Of a stretch of 45,772 bases of DNA, positions 1 to 8,810 are shown piece after piece (the first letter of the stretch is position 1; every line of letters begins with the position of its first letter). The notes under the pieces were generated by a model that was given only the letters and a program-made list of their open reading frames with translations, ran no database searches and had not been told where the DNA came from. The position numbers and the translations under genes were made by a program. The stretch is from Moritella sp. GTDB lineage: Bacteria; Pseudomonadota; Gammaproteobacteria; Enterobacterales; Moritellaceae. The DNA lies in assembly GCF_013215705.1 (NCBI RefSeq), contig NZ_JABSQR010000038.1, forward strand, positions 1 to 45,772, written 5' to 3'.

Positions 1-53
1 CGCCGATGGTAGTGTGGGGTTTCCCCATGTGAGAGTAGGGCATCGCCAAGCGC
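1..53 (+). rRNA. rrf: 5S rRNA, 3' end (partial)
   Basis: The first bases match the conserved 3' part of gammaproteobacterial 5S rRNA: the segment containing GGTAGTGTGGGG, the CCCCATGTGAGAGTAGG helix, and the closing CGCCAAGC at 44-51 that pairs with the molecule's 5' end. The 5' half lies outside the window, so this is the tail of an rRNA operon running on the plus strand. The exact 3' end is uncertain by 1-3 bases. No tRNA follows before the terminator. Confidence 0.93.
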
Positions 54-66
54 CAAATTAGAGAGA

Positions 67-96
67 GCCGATATCAGTGATGATATCGGCTTTTTT
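67..96 (+). terminator. Terminator of the rRNA operon
   Basis: A perfect 10-bp stem, GCCGATATCA (67-76) with TGATATCGGC (81-90), closes a GTGA tetraloop and is followed by six T (91-96). It is a textbook intrinsic terminator directly behind the 5S gene. Confidence 0.93.
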
Positions 97-195
97 GTAT
101 CTGTAATTTAAGGCCGCAGAATTAATATTGTTCGCGTTATTATCTGCACTAATTAAAGATACAGGGTATGTTGCGATTAAATTTAGCGACAGACA

Positions 196-220
196 ATAAA
201 AAACCAGCCTACGGCTGGTT
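196..220 (-). terminator. Terminator of serC
   Basis: AACCAGCC (202-209) pairs with GGCTGGTT (213-220) around a 3-base loop. The A-rich run at 196-201 reads as a T-rich tract on the minus strand, so it terminates transcription coming from serC, whose stop codon is about 30 bases away. Confidence 0.85.
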
Positions 221-251
221 TCTGTGTATTTAGAGCTTAGTAATATTAAGT

Positions 252-1367
252 CTATGTTTTTACTTTATCATATGCCCAAGTGAGCCAAGGCAGTAGTAGT
301 TCAATATCATGACTTTCAATCGTTGCACCACACCAAATCCGTAAGCCTGACGGTGCATCTTTATAGGCATTAATATCGTAGGCTACTTGCTGCTCTGCTA
401 ATAACTTGCTGAACTCTTTTAATTCGGCGTCACTCAGCGCTAAACGTAAACAGACACTGGTATTCGATCTATATTCAGCTTGCTCGGCAAGAAAATCTAT
501 CCATTCATGTTGGTCAACAAAATTAGCTAAGATGGCCAAGTTACTTTCAGAACGGCTAATTGCAGCGTCAACACCACCAATTTTTTCTATCCAATTTAAT
601 GCATCTAAATAATCAGCTACACATAGCATTGATGGCGTGTTAATTGTTGCACCTGTAAAGATCCCTTCAATCAATTTACCATTTTTAGTTAAACGGAAGA
701 TCTTAGGTAATGGCCAATTAGGGGTGTAAGACTCTAAACGTTCAACTGCTGCAGGGCTAAGTATGATCATGCCATGAGCGCCCTCACCACCCAATACTTT
801 TTGCCAACTGAATGTGGTGACATCGAGTTTATCCCATGCCATCGGCATAGCAAACACAGCTGAAGTTGCATCACAAATAGTGAGACCTGTACGTTTTTCA
901 CTGATCCAGTTTGCATTTGCAATTTTAACGCCTGAGGTTGTACCATTCCAAGTAAATACAATATCATGATCTGGGTTTGTCGCGTTTAAATCAGGTAACT
1001 GACCATAATCAGCAGTTATTGCATGAACATTGGTGAGCTTTAATTCTTTTTTAATATCACTGAACCAGCCTTTACCAAACGATTCCCAGTAGCAAACATC
1101 AACCGGTCTTGCCCCGAGTAATGACCACAACATCATTTCCATCGCACCAGTATCAGAAGCTGGAACAATAGCAATACGATAGTCCTCTGGAATTTTTAAG
1201 AGTTCTTTGGTTTGTTCAATAGCTTGCTTTAGCGCTGCTTTGCCGATATTAGAACGGTGTGAGCGACCGAGAGTGCTTATATCCAGTTGTGCTAATTCAT
1301 AGCCAGGACGCTTACGGCAAGGGCCAGATGAAAAGTTTGGGTTAAGGGGTTTGTTACTTGGGATCAT
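252..1367 (-). CDS. serC: Phosphoserine aminotransferase, alphaproteobacterial/Methanosarcina-like type
   Basis: This 371-aa PLP enzyme of fold type I should convert 3-phosphohydroxypyruvate and glutamate to phosphoserine, the second step of serine synthesis, and may also serve pyridoxal phosphate synthesis. Visible family marks are SSGPC near residues 13-17, GRSHR at 34-38, CDATSA at 165-170 (the Asp that binds the PLP ring) and SWQK with the Schiff-base lysine at K190. The sequence resembles the subfamily known from alphaproteobacteria and Methanosarcina (TIGR01365-like) rather than the usual Escherichia/Vibrio SerC. That assignment is by eye. It stands alone, divergent from the PhnA-like gene, with its own terminator. 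The call as a SerC-family aminotransferase is firm; the subfamily origin is an inference. Confidence 0.9.
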   Translation of the reverse strand: MIPSNKPLNPNFSSGPCRKRPGYELAQLDISTLGRSHRSNIGKAALKQAIEQTKELLKIPEDYRIAIVPASDTGAMEMMLWSLLGARPVDVCYWESFGKGWFSDIKKELKLTNVHAITADYGQLPDLNATNPDHDIVFTWNGTTSGVKIANANWISEKRTGLTICDATSAVFAMPMAWDKLDVTTFSWQKVLGGEGAHGMIILSPAAVERLESYTPNWPLPKIFRLTKNGKLIEGIFTGATINTPSMLCVADYLDALNWIEKIGGVDAAISRSESNLAILANFVDQHEWIDFLAEQAEYRSNTSVCLRLALSDAELKEFSKLLAEQQVAYDINAYKDAPSGLRIWCGATIESHDIELLLPWLTWAYDKVKT

Positions 1368-1543
1368 TCGTTATTCCTTTACTAAAATGCTATCCATGTG
1401 AATCGATTATAGCAATCCACTTGTCATCTATGAAGTATTTAAACCAGTGATATTTTATAGCATTTTTTATAGTGTTAAGGTTTGCTATTCCTGACAAATA
1501 AACGTATTTTCAACACAGTTTAAATATATAGGAATTGAACATT

Positions 1544-1939
1544 ATGGCTAAAGGCTTAGACAAACATCAACATAGAAAAGATGAATTAAATTCATTCGGT
1601 AAAAATTTAGCGCGACGTGCACGTTCGCATTGCGAAACATGTGATGCATCAGGTGTGAAACTAAATATTTTCGAAGTCGCGCCTATACCGACAACCCCCG
1701 ACTATGATGATTGTATTTTAATTTGTGATACGTGCAGTGAACAGCTTAACAACCCGAAACGTATTGATGCTGACCATTGGCGTTGTCTAAATAAATCAAT
1801 GTGGTCAGAAGTCGCGATTGTCCAAGTGGTTGCGATCCGGATGTTACGTCTGCTAGAAGAAAAGCATGAGTGGGCCGCAGATCTTAATGAAATGGCATAT
1901 TTAGAGCCTGAAGTGGAAGAACGTATCAACAAGCTATAA
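1544..1939 (+). CDS. PhnA-like zinc-ribbon protein
   Basis: A 131-aa cytosolic protein related to the PhnA zinc-ribbon domain family. Two CxxC pairs at C30/C33 and C61/C64 should hold one zinc. The conserved block HWRCLN (78-83) followed by MWSEV is typical of the PhnA-like proteins of marine gammaproteobacteria. The ATG at 1544 is preferred over an in-frame TTG at 1535, because AGGA at 1530-1533 sits about 10 bases upstream of the ATG and the mature family starts M-A-K/R-G. A possible promoter, TTGCTA (1482-1487), 17 bases, TATTTT (1505-1510), lies upstream. Despite the name, PhnA members are not shown to act in phosphonate breakdown in most hosts. The function here is unknown. Confidence 0.85.
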   Translation: MAKGLDKHQHRKDELNSFGKNLARRARSHCETCDASGVKLNIFEVAPIPTTPDYDDCILICDTCSEQLNNPKRIDADHWRCLNKSMWSEVAIVQVVAIRMLRLLEEKHEWAADLNEMAYLEPEVEERINKL

Positions 1940-2039
1940 CAAATCTCTTGGTATAGTCGGTGAAGTCGTTTGGGTATCTGGATAATTAATGCTATTCTGC
2001 GGCTCCATTTTTGTATTGTAGTTAAATTAGAGGTCTTCG

Positions 2040-3230
2040 ATGAGCCAAAGTTGTGATGTGATAGTAATTGGTGGCGGTGCTGCAGGATTGATGTGTGCAG
2101 CAAGTGCTGGTTACCGAGGTCGCTCTGTATTGGTTCTCGATAATGCCAAGAAAGCGGGTCGTAAAATTCTAATTAGTGGTGGTGGTCGTTGTAATTTCAC
2201 CAATAATGATCTTTCTACTGATGCATTTATTTGCGAAAATCCGCATTTCGTCAAATCCGCATTAAGTCGTTATACTGCGTGGAACTTTATTGATATGGTC
2301 GAGCGCCATGGTGTTGCTTATCATGAACGTGAACATGGGCAGTTATTCTGTGACGACTCAGCAAAAGATATTGTTGATATGTTGCATACCGAATGTGATT
2401 GGGCTGGCGTGAAGATCCAATTACGCACTGAAATACTATCCATTGAAAAAACAGATGACGGTCGTTTCCATCTGCAAACCAGTCAAGGTTCTCTAAATTG
2501 TGAGTCCCTGGTTGTGGCGACTGGTGGGCTCTCTATGCCAAAACTTGGCGCGACACCTTATGGTTATAAGATCGCAGAACAGTTTGGTCTAAAAGTAAAT
2601 GCGACGAAAGCTGGTTTGGTTCCGTTTACCTTACAACAGCATGATAAAGATAAATATGCGGAGCTGTCTGGTGTTAGTTTACCTGCGCGTATAACGACAG
2701 TATCAGGTGTTAGCTTTAAAGAAGCCCTGTTGTTTACTCATCGTGGACTCTCTGGCCCTTCAGTATTACAGGTATCATCTTATTGGAATGCCGGTGAAGC
2801 AATTACTATTAACTTGTTACCTGATACCGAAATAACTGAAATCTTAGCTGGAATGACGGAATCAAGTCCCAACCAAGCGCTTAAAACTGCCTTAGCGCGT
2901 GTGTTACCTAAACGTCTTGTAGAGATATTTTATGCTGATGGGTTATTACCTGAATGCACGCTTAAGCAATTACAGCATAAAGATCTTAATGATATCTCAA
3001 CGCTCTTACATAACTGGCAAGTTAAGCCGAATGGCACAGAAGGTTATCGTACCGCAGAAGTGACACTCGGTGGTGTGGATACAGACGAGTTATCATCGAA
3101 AACGATGGAAGCTAAAAAAGCCCCTGGTTTATATTTTATTGGTGAAGTTATGGATGTAAGTGGTTGGTTAGGCGGTTATAATTTTCAATGGGCATGGTCT
3201 TCAGGCTGGAGTTGTGGCCAATTTGTATAA
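2040..3230 (+). CDS. yhiN: YhiN/HI0933-family FAD-dependent oxidoreductase (BaiN/RdsA type)
   Basis: This 396-aa flavoprotein starts with a Rossmann FAD site, VIGGGAAGL around residues 9-17, followed by the family hallmark SGGGRCN at 46-52. It ends in the characteristic EVMDVSGWLGGYNFQWAW segment and has the family's normal length. The family (HI0933, TIGR00275) is widespread. Some gut members act as flavin reductases on bile acids, but the enterobacterial and marine members have no settled substrate. It lies 100 bases after the PhnA-like gene and could be cotranscribed with it, since no terminator is visible between them. A hairpin terminator follows. Confidence 0.92.
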   Translation: MSQSCDVIVIGGGAAGLMCAASAGYRGRSVLVLDNAKKAGRKILISGGGRCNFTNNDLSTDAFICENPHFVKSALSRYTAWNFIDMVERHGVAYHEREHGQLFCDDSAKDIVDMLHTECDWAGVKIQLRTEILSIEKTDDGRFHLQTSQGSLNCESLVVATGGLSMPKLGATPYGYKIAEQFGLKVNATKAGLVPFTLQQHDKDKYAELSGVSLPARITTVSGVSFKEALLFTHRGLSGPSVLQVSSYWNAGEAITINLLPDTEITEILAGMTESSPNQALKTALARVLPKRLVEIFYADGLLPECTLKQLQHKDLNDISTLLHNWQVKPNGTEGYRTAEVTLGGVDTDELSSKTMEAKKAPGLYFIGEVMDVSGWLGGYNFQWAWSSGWSCGQFV

Positions 3231-3250
3231 TTAATGCGGTTAATTAAAAC

Positions 3251-3281
3251 ATCAACTCGGGCTTAATGATCCCGAGTTGAT
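3251..3281. terminator. Bidirectional terminator between convergent genes
   Basis: An 11-bp perfect stem, ATCAACTCGGG (3251-3261) with CCCGAGTTGAT (3271-3281), has a 9-base loop. It sits between the stop codons of the convergent yhiN and lipoprotein genes. The T-rich flank is better on the minus strand (3241-3250 read in reverse) than on the plus strand. Confidence 0.75.
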
Positions 3282-3298
3282 CAGATGTAATTTAGCAT

Positions 3299-4879
3299 TT
3301 ATTCTATGCTGATGGCATTATCTGTGGTTAATGGTGTGCTGAATAATTTAACTTGTGTGAAGTTAGTATCAGAAGCTACGCTGTTATTCTGCGTTGTGGC
3401 TGGGTAGCTAATACCATCAAAGTCGAGCTGTAGCCATTGCTGCTTATCTTTTATTAATAAACTTTGCCACAGATAGCGTTGTGTTTTACTTATCTGTAGT
3501 GGCGCTTGTACTTGTGTTATACGGCTCATAAATTTATAACGATTTAAGGTGTTCTCAAACACTAATAAAATACAACCATCACCTTTACACCAGTCGAGCA
3601 TCACTAACAAATCTTTGCGGCCGTTACCGTTTAAGTCATATTCGCTAAACCAATATTTGGAGTTGTCAGTTTTGGTTTTATGCATGGTAAAATAGCGTTT
3701 TACGGCATTATTGATTGCTGGCGTACTCTTTGTTGGTGACGCTATATCCTGGGCTTGGAATTCACGAGTTTGAGTATTGAGAGTTAATGTCGAAAATGAT
3801 CCACTCTCAACTTCATCTGTCATCCTATCTAGGGTTAATAGTGCACCATTAAAACTATATTTCTGGTTATCTCGCCATTGGTGACTTGCCTGTAATCTGA
3901 CGCCATCACGTCTGAAGTGATAGATAACGTTAGTTTTATTACCCTGATGCTGAGTGAGTAATAGCTTCAGGCCTGATGAACCATAGGGATGCCAAAAACC
4001 ACGCGCGGTCTGAGTTTTACCCTTGCTATAGCGGTATTTCACATTAGCTTGGTGATGCTTGGTTAGCTCTAGTTCAATGGTAACATTATTGTTTTTATAG
4101 CGATAATGGCCAAGCCAATCTTGGCTATCTTCTTGCTGGTTGGGGTATTTCGCACAGCCTGCTATTTGTTTGCCTTTTAAATATAACTTGGTTTCATACT
4201 GCCAATAATTATTATTACTATCGATACAGCCGTTACCGGTAAAGGATAAGTTTAATTGTTCACCATCGCTGTTTTCGGTTTCGACAAATGCCCGTAAGCC
4301 TTTGGTGATGACACTTTTTTTAATCGCCCACTGACTATTTAATTCTTTGATTATGAATGTGAACTGGTTGTCTTGAGCATAACCAAGCCAGTCTGGTTGT
4401 GAGCCGCTGATCTCAAAGTTTAGTCGCGAAGTGACAGACCGACAGGCACTGTTATTTTGATTAGATAAAAAATGTAACTGCGCAATACTGATAATTGCAC
4501 GCTGGTGACGCGGATTTAGTGATTGGTTTATTTGGCCTTCAAATTCGATATAGGCATTGGGTTGATTTAAACGTTCAATTTGCGCGAGTAAGCGGCTATT
4601 AGGTTGAAGGTTAAATACTTGTTTATTATGGCATAAACGTATTGTACGCTGCTGTGATGTTATGGTGACGATACCACTAAAATTATAATATTTAGCTGGG
4701 ACTACCGAGGCATTCGGTGCACTGCTAATATTTGATATTGATGATTTAGTATTAAGCGCAAGCTCTGTGACTTGTTGAGTGTTATTGAGAGAGTAAAGAC
4801 TGTTGCTGACGATAGGTTGGTGCTGTCGCACACAGCCTGTGATGATAAATAGACAGAAATAGGTTATAACTCGAAGCAT
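3299..4879 (-). CDS. Predicted lipoprotein of unknown function
   Basis: A 526-aa protein I do not recognise as a named gene. It begins with a hydrophobic signal and a lipobox ITGC with the lipidated Cys at residue 16, so it should be a membrane-anchored lipoprotein facing the periplasm. The residue after Cys is Val rather than Asp, which in enterobacterial rules favours outer-membrane sorting. The middle contains a stretch ending GKQIAGCAKY, reminiscent of the small-molecule-binding beta domains of the COG3650 type. Near residues 410-435 a segment DLNGNGRKDLLVMLDWC resembles an FG-GAP/VCBS-type repeat strand with an Asp-rich calcium loop. The upstream yigL gene runs in the same direction. Function is not inferable. 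Confidence 0.75.
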   Translation of the reverse strand: MLRVITYFCLFIITGCVRQHQPIVSNSLYSLNNTQQVTELALNTKSSISNISSAPNASVVPAKYYNFSGIVTITSQQRTIRLCHNKQVFNLQPNSRLLAQIERLNQPNAYIEFEGQINQSLNPRHQRAIISIAQLHFLSNQNNSACRSVTSRLNFEISGSQPDWLGYAQDNQFTFIIKELNSQWAIKKSVITKGLRAFVETENSDGEQLNLSFTGNGCIDSNNNYWQYETKLYLKGKQIAGCAKYPNQQEDSQDWLGHYRYKNNNVTIELELTKHHQANVKYRYSKGKTQTARGFWHPYGSSGLKLLLTQHQGNKTNVIYHFRRDGVRLQASHQWRDNQKYSFNGALLTLDRMTDEVESGSFSTLTLNTQTREFQAQDIASPTKSTPAINNAVKRYFTMHKTKTDNSKYWFSEYDLNGNGRKDLLVMLDWCKGDGCILLVFENTLNRYKFMSRITQVQAPLQISKTQRYLWQSLLIKDKQQWLQLDFDGISYPATTQNNSVASDTNFTQVKLFSTPLTTDNAISIE

Positions 4880-4929
4880 AATTCATCCTTGATATCGAGA
4901 GCTTATTTAAACGTTAATCGTGTATTTTA

Positions 4930-4966
4930 AATTAGTTACCGCGAAGTCCTTTCGGAGTAACTAATT
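4930..4966 (-). terminator. Inverted repeat, probable yigL terminator
   Basis: AATTAGTTAC (4930-4939) pairs with GTAACTAATT (4957-4966), ten base pairs, with further partial pairing inside the loop. It lies just beyond the yigL stop on the minus strand. The minus-strand flank continues TTTAAAATA, a weak T tract, so termination is plausible but not certain. Confidence 0.5.
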
Positions 4967-4997
4967 CATACATTATTATGCGATTGCCTGTGAGTAA

Positions 4998-5789
4998 CTA
5001 CAATATATATTTTTCTATATACTGGGCAACCCCGTCATCAGCGGAGTCACCGATCATTTCAAAATCTGGTAACGCTGCTTTAAGCATGGTCGAAGCATTA
5101 CCCATGACTAAACCTTTATCAACAGCTTGTAGCATTTCCACGTCATTCATACCATCACCAAAGGCCACTGTTTCTGCCATGGTTAAGCCTTTAATTCTCA
5201 GTACTTCGGCAAGTGCTTGGGCTTTATTGACATTAATATCCATGACTTCTAAGCATTCCGGTAACGAAAATGAGACGTTTAATTGGGCACTGTATTGGGC
5301 GTTAATTTGTGCAGCCAGGGCAACAAGATCTTCATGTGGACCACAGAAAAAGAATTTAGCAATACTGGCTTTGTCTAATGTCACGAGATCAACAACTTGA
5401 TAGCTAAATGTCGAATCTTGGCTAAAGTTAAGAACCTCTGGGTTCGGTGTATTCACAAACCATTCGTCATCACGGAAAATATTAGCTTGAATAGTTTCCG
5501 GTAAGCCAATTTCAGTAATCATCTGGGCAATATCTGTGGCGATATTTTTGCTGTAAATCAGTTCACCTTTATGGTTGTGAACTCTGGCACCGTTTGAGGT
5601 GATGAGGTAAATTTCAGCATCAATTGTTTTCCTGATAGCCTCTACATCGACATGATGACGACCGGTGGCGATGATGAATTTTTTACCCTGTTTAAGTAAC
5701 TTGTGGATCGTTATTTTGGTTTGTTCTGAGACTATATGTGCAGGCGTCAGTAACGTACCATCTAAATCAGAAACGATAACTTTATACAT
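4998..5789 (-). CDS. yigL: HAD-family sugar/pyridoxal phosphatase YigL
   Basis: A 263-aa Cof-type HAD phosphatase. Motif I is DLDGT at residues 8-12, with Asp8 the expected nucleophile. TGRHH at 42-46, SNGARVH at about 64-70 and the acidic motif GDGMNDVEML near residue 210 complete the active site. The TGRHHVDV and SNGARVH blocks match Escherichia YigL closely. In Escherichia, yigL sits next to pldB exactly as here, which supports orthology. YigL dephosphorylates sugar phosphates in the phosphosugar stress response and also pyridoxal phosphate. The substrate in this organism is inferred from that. Confidence 0.9.
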   Translation of the reverse strand: MYKVIVSDLDGTLLTPAHIVSEQTKITIHKLLKQGKKFIIATGRHHVDVEAIRKTIDAEIYLITSNGARVHNHKGELIYSKNIATDIAQMITEIGLPETIQANIFRDDEWFVNTPNPEVLNFSQDSTFSYQVVDLVTLDKASIAKFFFCGPHEDLVALAAQINAQYSAQLNVSFSLPECLEVMDINVNKAQALAEVLRIKGLTMAETVAFGDGMNDVEMLQAVDKGLVMGNASTMLKAALPDFEMIGDSADDGVAQYIEKYIL

Positions 5790-5863
5790 CTTAACCTCAA
5801 AATTTACTTTATTTTATGTGTCTAAAATAGTGTTTATCGTGATGACTGTCCGTAGTAATTGGC

Positions 5864-6889
5864 TTAATGTTTGGCAAAATAATTTAATGCCACGGTCAGC
5901 GCTGGGATCCTAAAAATATCCGTTTCTAAGAATAATTCATGAGCCGCCCCTGGGATTAAAACAGGTTGCGTTGGTTGGTGCTGATTGTGCTCATGGCTTA
6001 ATGCTTGGCAGAATTGCAGTTGTGCTTCTGCAAGAACGACTTCATCATCGCCAGCTTGTAGGATCAAGGTTGGCGTTTTGATGTTACCCGCGTATTGGAT
6101 CGCACGACGACAGGCTTTAATACTTTGTTGTAACCAGTTAATTGTTGGTCCGCCTAACTGCGTTTGTGGATAAAACCCGTAACTACGCCGGAAAAGATCA
6201 AATCGTAATGGACTGTGGGTTAGCTGATTATTTTCAAATGGGGAGTGAGCAAAGTCACCTTTACCTGGCGCATAAAATGATTCGGTATTAATAATCTTAT
6301 TAACGATGTGCATGGCTCGGCTATAAATACTGGCAATCGGACGCGGTATCTGACCAAAGTTAATACCGAACATCGGGGATGCTAATACAGCGGCATCAAA
6401 ATCGTGATGATAACTTTGCAAATATAAACTGCCGATTGCGCCGCCCATCGAATGGCAGAGTAAGTACTGTTTACTGTGCTGGGTCGGACGCATTATTTTA
6501 TCAATAAATAGTTTTAAATCAGTGACGTAATCACGAAAATGTTCAACATGGCCTTTGTGCAGGTTTTTAAGTAAACGATCTGACATGCCTTGTCCACGAT
6601 GATCTAAGCAATATACCGAGTAACCTTGTCGGTACAGATCGTAAATTAGCTCGCGAAATTTCTGATACGATTCTGAGCGTCCGCCTAATAACACAATTGC
6701 AGGGCTGGTATTACTTATCACTGCAGATGCGTAGCGCAGGGTAATATTATCAACACCTTGTAATGTATGCTCTCTGATCGTCAGATCCCAAAATTGCGAA
6801 ATTTCATGATGATATTTATCTGCAAGTTGTGATTCAGTGGTTAAATTATAAGGATTATCAAATTCGACACATGGGTGTTTACTGGACAT
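5864..6889 (-). CDS. pldB: Lysophospholipase L2, alpha/beta hydrolase
   Basis: A 341-aa alpha/beta hydrolase of the PldB family, expected to cleave the acyl chain from lysophospholipids at the inner membrane. The oxyanion region LLGGRSES starts near residue 67. LDHRGQGMSDR at 95-105 is the PldB-type loop. The nucleophile elbow is CHSMGG with Ser147, and the His of the triad lies in GAAHELFLE near the C-terminus. There is no signal peptide. It is upstream of yigL on the same strand with a 74-base gap, as in Escherichia, so the two probably form one transcription unit. Confidence 0.88.
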   Translation of the reverse strand: MSSKHPCVEFDNPYNLTTESQLADKYHHEISQFWDLTIREHTLQGVDNITLRYASAVISNTSPAIVLLGGRSESYQKFRELIYDLYRQGYSVYCLDHRGQGMSDRLLKNLHKGHVEHFRDYVTDLKLFIDKIMRPTQHSKQYLLCHSMGGAIGSLYLQSYHHDFDAAVLASPMFGINFGQIPRPIASIYSRAMHIVNKIINTESFYAPGKGDFAHSPFENNQLTHSPLRFDLFRRSYGFYPQTQLGGPTINWLQQSIKACRRAIQYAGNIKTPTLILQAGDDEVVLAEAQLQFCQALSHEHNQHQPTQPVLIPGAAHELFLETDIFRIPALTVALNYFAKH

Positions 6890-7239
6890 AGGTTGCAGAA
6901 GCTTCTTAGTAATTTTATCGGTGAGAGTCTATTCCTAGCCTACCATAATTTACGGCTGAAAATGGCGACTTAACTACCGGTAAATACATTTTATTCTCTA
7001 AGTTACCGCTTAAAAATTAATTAATTTGTAGTAAGAACTACATTTTCGGCGAAGAGATAATGTCGCTAAATTTTTGAATTAGAGAGGTAATTAATTATTA
7101 ACATTAATCGCCATCGTGATTGTGGCGCGTTTAATACAGTGAATTGCCGTTGGCTGCGGTTGGTATTTTAGCAAAGCTGAACTAATCTTGTTTGGACTGA
7201 GAATACTGATCATATTTTTGACAACCGAGAGGACCGTCA
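6890..7239. other. Intergenic region between pldB and the small CxxC ORF
   Basis: About 350 bases of A/T-rich sequence. It must hold the pldB promoter (minus) and that of the 41-codon ORF (plus), but I find no convincing -35/-10 pair. A small hairpin, CGCCA (7109-7113) with TGGCG (7123-7127), is present. No other coding signal is seen. Confidence 0.5.
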
Positions 7240-7365
7240 ATGAAACGCTCTAGACTCAAGAAAAAACTCAATTCACTCCGAAGGACTCGTTGTCATTGGT
7301 GTCAGTCCACGGATAAATTAAAACCGATAGATGTAAGTCAGAGCGCATTACTACATCGGCGTTAA
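7240..7365 (+). CDS. 41-aa basic protein with one CxxC motif, unrecognised
   Basis: ATG at 7240 is preceded by a strong Shine-Dalgarno, GAGAGGA (7227-7233), at 6 bases. Translation gives 41 residues ending in TAA at 7363-7365. The N-terminal half is very basic (MKRSRLKKKLNSLRRTR), then CHWC at residues 18-21, then STDKLKPID. One CxxC followed by a short L..ID segment resembles the first zinc knuckle of HNH-nuclease or zinc-ribbon proteins, but there is no second Cys pair. It could bind zinc as a dimer, bind nucleic acid, or be a remnant. A terminator follows at 21 bases. I do not recognise the family; the gene-like signals are what support it. Confidence 0.55.
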   Translation: MKRSRLKKKLNSLRRTRCHWCQSTDKLKPIDVSQSALLHRR

Positions 7366-7385
7366 TCACGATCTTGAGTTAAAAT

Positions 7386-7411
7386 AAAGGCGCTTATGCA
7401 AGCGCCTTTTT
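7386..7411. terminator. Bidirectional terminator, small ORF / hslU
   Basis: AGGCGCTT (7388-7395) pairs with AAGCGCCT (7400-7407) around ATGC. Flanking A's at 7386-7387 and T's at 7408-7411 extend the stem and give T tracts in both directions. It serves the plus-strand small ORF and probably hslU on the minus strand. Confidence 0.85.
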
Positions 7412-7451
7412 GTGGTATTTAATTTAACTACAAAATATTGTTAGGTGTAAA

Positions 7452-8783
7452 TTAAAGTATATAGCGACTTAAATCTTCGTCTTCGACTAATTCGTTAAGA
7501 TACTTACCGACGTAATCAGCGTCAACCACGAGGCTTTGGCCATTCTTTTCTGATGCGTCAAATGAAATTTCTTCCATTAAACGTTCCATTACTGTGTGTA
7601 AGCGGCGAGCACCGATGTTTTCAGTTTTCTCATTCACGTTCCACGCGGCGTTGGCAATACCATCAATACCTTCTGGAGTGAATTCAACGTTCACGCCTTC
7701 TGTTTTCAGCATCGCCGTGTATTGCTCTGTTAATGATGCGTTTGGCTCTGTGAGGATACGCACAAAATCTGCTGCTTTAAGCGCATCTAATTCAACGCGG
7801 ATTGGTAGGCGCCCTTGTAATTCAGGGATCAGGTCAGACGGTTTGGAGACTTGGAAAGCACCTGATGCAATGAATAAGATGTGGTCTGTTTTCACCATTC
7901 CGTGTTTGGTGGTGACCGTACAACCTTCGATAAGTGGTAATAGATCGCGTTGTACCCCTTCGCGTGATACTCCCCCATCATTTGAATCGCTGCGTTTGCA
8001 GATTTTATCGATTTCATCAAGGAAGACAATACCGTTGTTTTCGACGGCGAAAATGGCTTTTTCTTTCAATTCTTCTGGATTAACCAGCTTGGCTGCTTCA
8101 TCTTCAACAAGTTGTTTCAATGCTTCTTTTACTTTCATCTTACGTGATTTTGTCGTCGAACCGCCAGATAAATTTTGGAACATGCCTTGTAACTGATTGG
8201 TCATTTCTTCCATGCCTGGGGGAGCCATGATCTCAACACCGACTTGTGGCGCAGCAATTTCAATATTAATTTCTTTATCGTCTAATTTACCTTCGCGTAA
8301 TTTTTTACGGAAGATTTGACGAGTATTGTCATTGCTGGCTTTTTCTTCTTCGCCCCAGTTATTACGTGGGTTTGGCAGTAACGCATCAAGTACACGATCT
8401 TCGGCATTTTCTTCTGCGCGAACATGGTATTTCTTCATTTCTTGTTCACGTGTTAGCTTTACCGCAACATCGGTTAGATCTTTGATGATTTGTTCAACTT
8501 CTTTACCGACATAACCAATTTCAGTAAATTTGGTGGCTTCAACTTTAATAAATGGCGCGTTTGCTAGTTTGGCTAAACGACGTGCGATCTCGGTTTTACC
8601 CACACCTGTTGGACCGATCATTAGAATGTTTTTTGGAGAGACTTCTTGGCGCAATTCTTGGTCTAACTGCATGCGGCGCCAGCGGTTACGCAGGGCAATA
8701 GCGACAGCTCGTTTGGCATTTTGTTGACCGATAATATGGTGGTCTAATTCTGAAACGATTTCTCTGGGAGTCATTGACGACAT
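7452..8783 (-). CDS. hslU: ATP-dependent protease ATPase subunit HslU
   Basis: A 443-aa AAA+ unfoldase that forms a hexamer and feeds substrates to HslV. Walker A is GPTGVGKT at 57-64. The pore loop GYVG is at 90-93. The I-domain carries the MAPPGMEEM segment, Walker B is in IVFLDEIDK, and sensor 2 lies in GARRLHTV. The C-terminus EDLSRYIL is the tail that docks between HslV subunits. Length equals the Escherichia protein. A Shine-Dalgarno AAGGA lies about 9 bases before the ATG. It follows hslV by 27 bases on the same strand, so the pair is cotranscribed. Heat-shock control is expected but no sigma-32 promoter was identified. Confidence 0.98.
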   Translation of the reverse strand: MSSMTPREIVSELDHHIIGQQNAKRAVAIALRNRWRRMQLDQELRQEVSPKNILMIGPTGVGKTEIARRLAKLANAPFIKVEATKFTEIGYVGKEVEQIIKDLTDVAVKLTREQEMKKYHVRAEENAEDRVLDALLPNPRNNWGEEEKASNDNTRQIFRKKLREGKLDDKEINIEIAAPQVGVEIMAPPGMEEMTNQLQGMFQNLSGGSTTKSRKMKVKEALKQLVEDEAAKLVNPEELKEKAIFAVENNGIVFLDEIDKICKRSDSNDGGVSREGVQRDLLPLIEGCTVTTKHGMVKTDHILFIASGAFQVSKPSDLIPELQGRLPIRVELDALKAADFVRILTEPNASLTEQYTAMLKTEGVNVEFTPEGIDGIANAAWNVNEKTENIGARRLHTVMERLMEEISFDASEKNGQSLVVDADYVGKYLNELVEDEDLSRYIL

Positions 8784-8810
8784 AATAAGCTTCCTTTAAT
8801 TCGGTGAAAT

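Noticed and set aside
1702-2103. 133-codon open frame antisense across the PhnA-like and yhiN genes
   Set aside because: It spans two recognised genes and their gap; the protein is low in any conserved pattern.
4978-5400. 140-codon open frame antisense to yigL
   Set aside because: It overlaps the HAD active-site region of yigL; Ser/Leu-rich shadow translation.
7594-8196. 200-codon open frame antisense to hslU
   Set aside because: It lies wholly inside the conserved hslU gene on the other strand, has no family features and no Shine-Dalgarno; a shadow of hslU codon usage.
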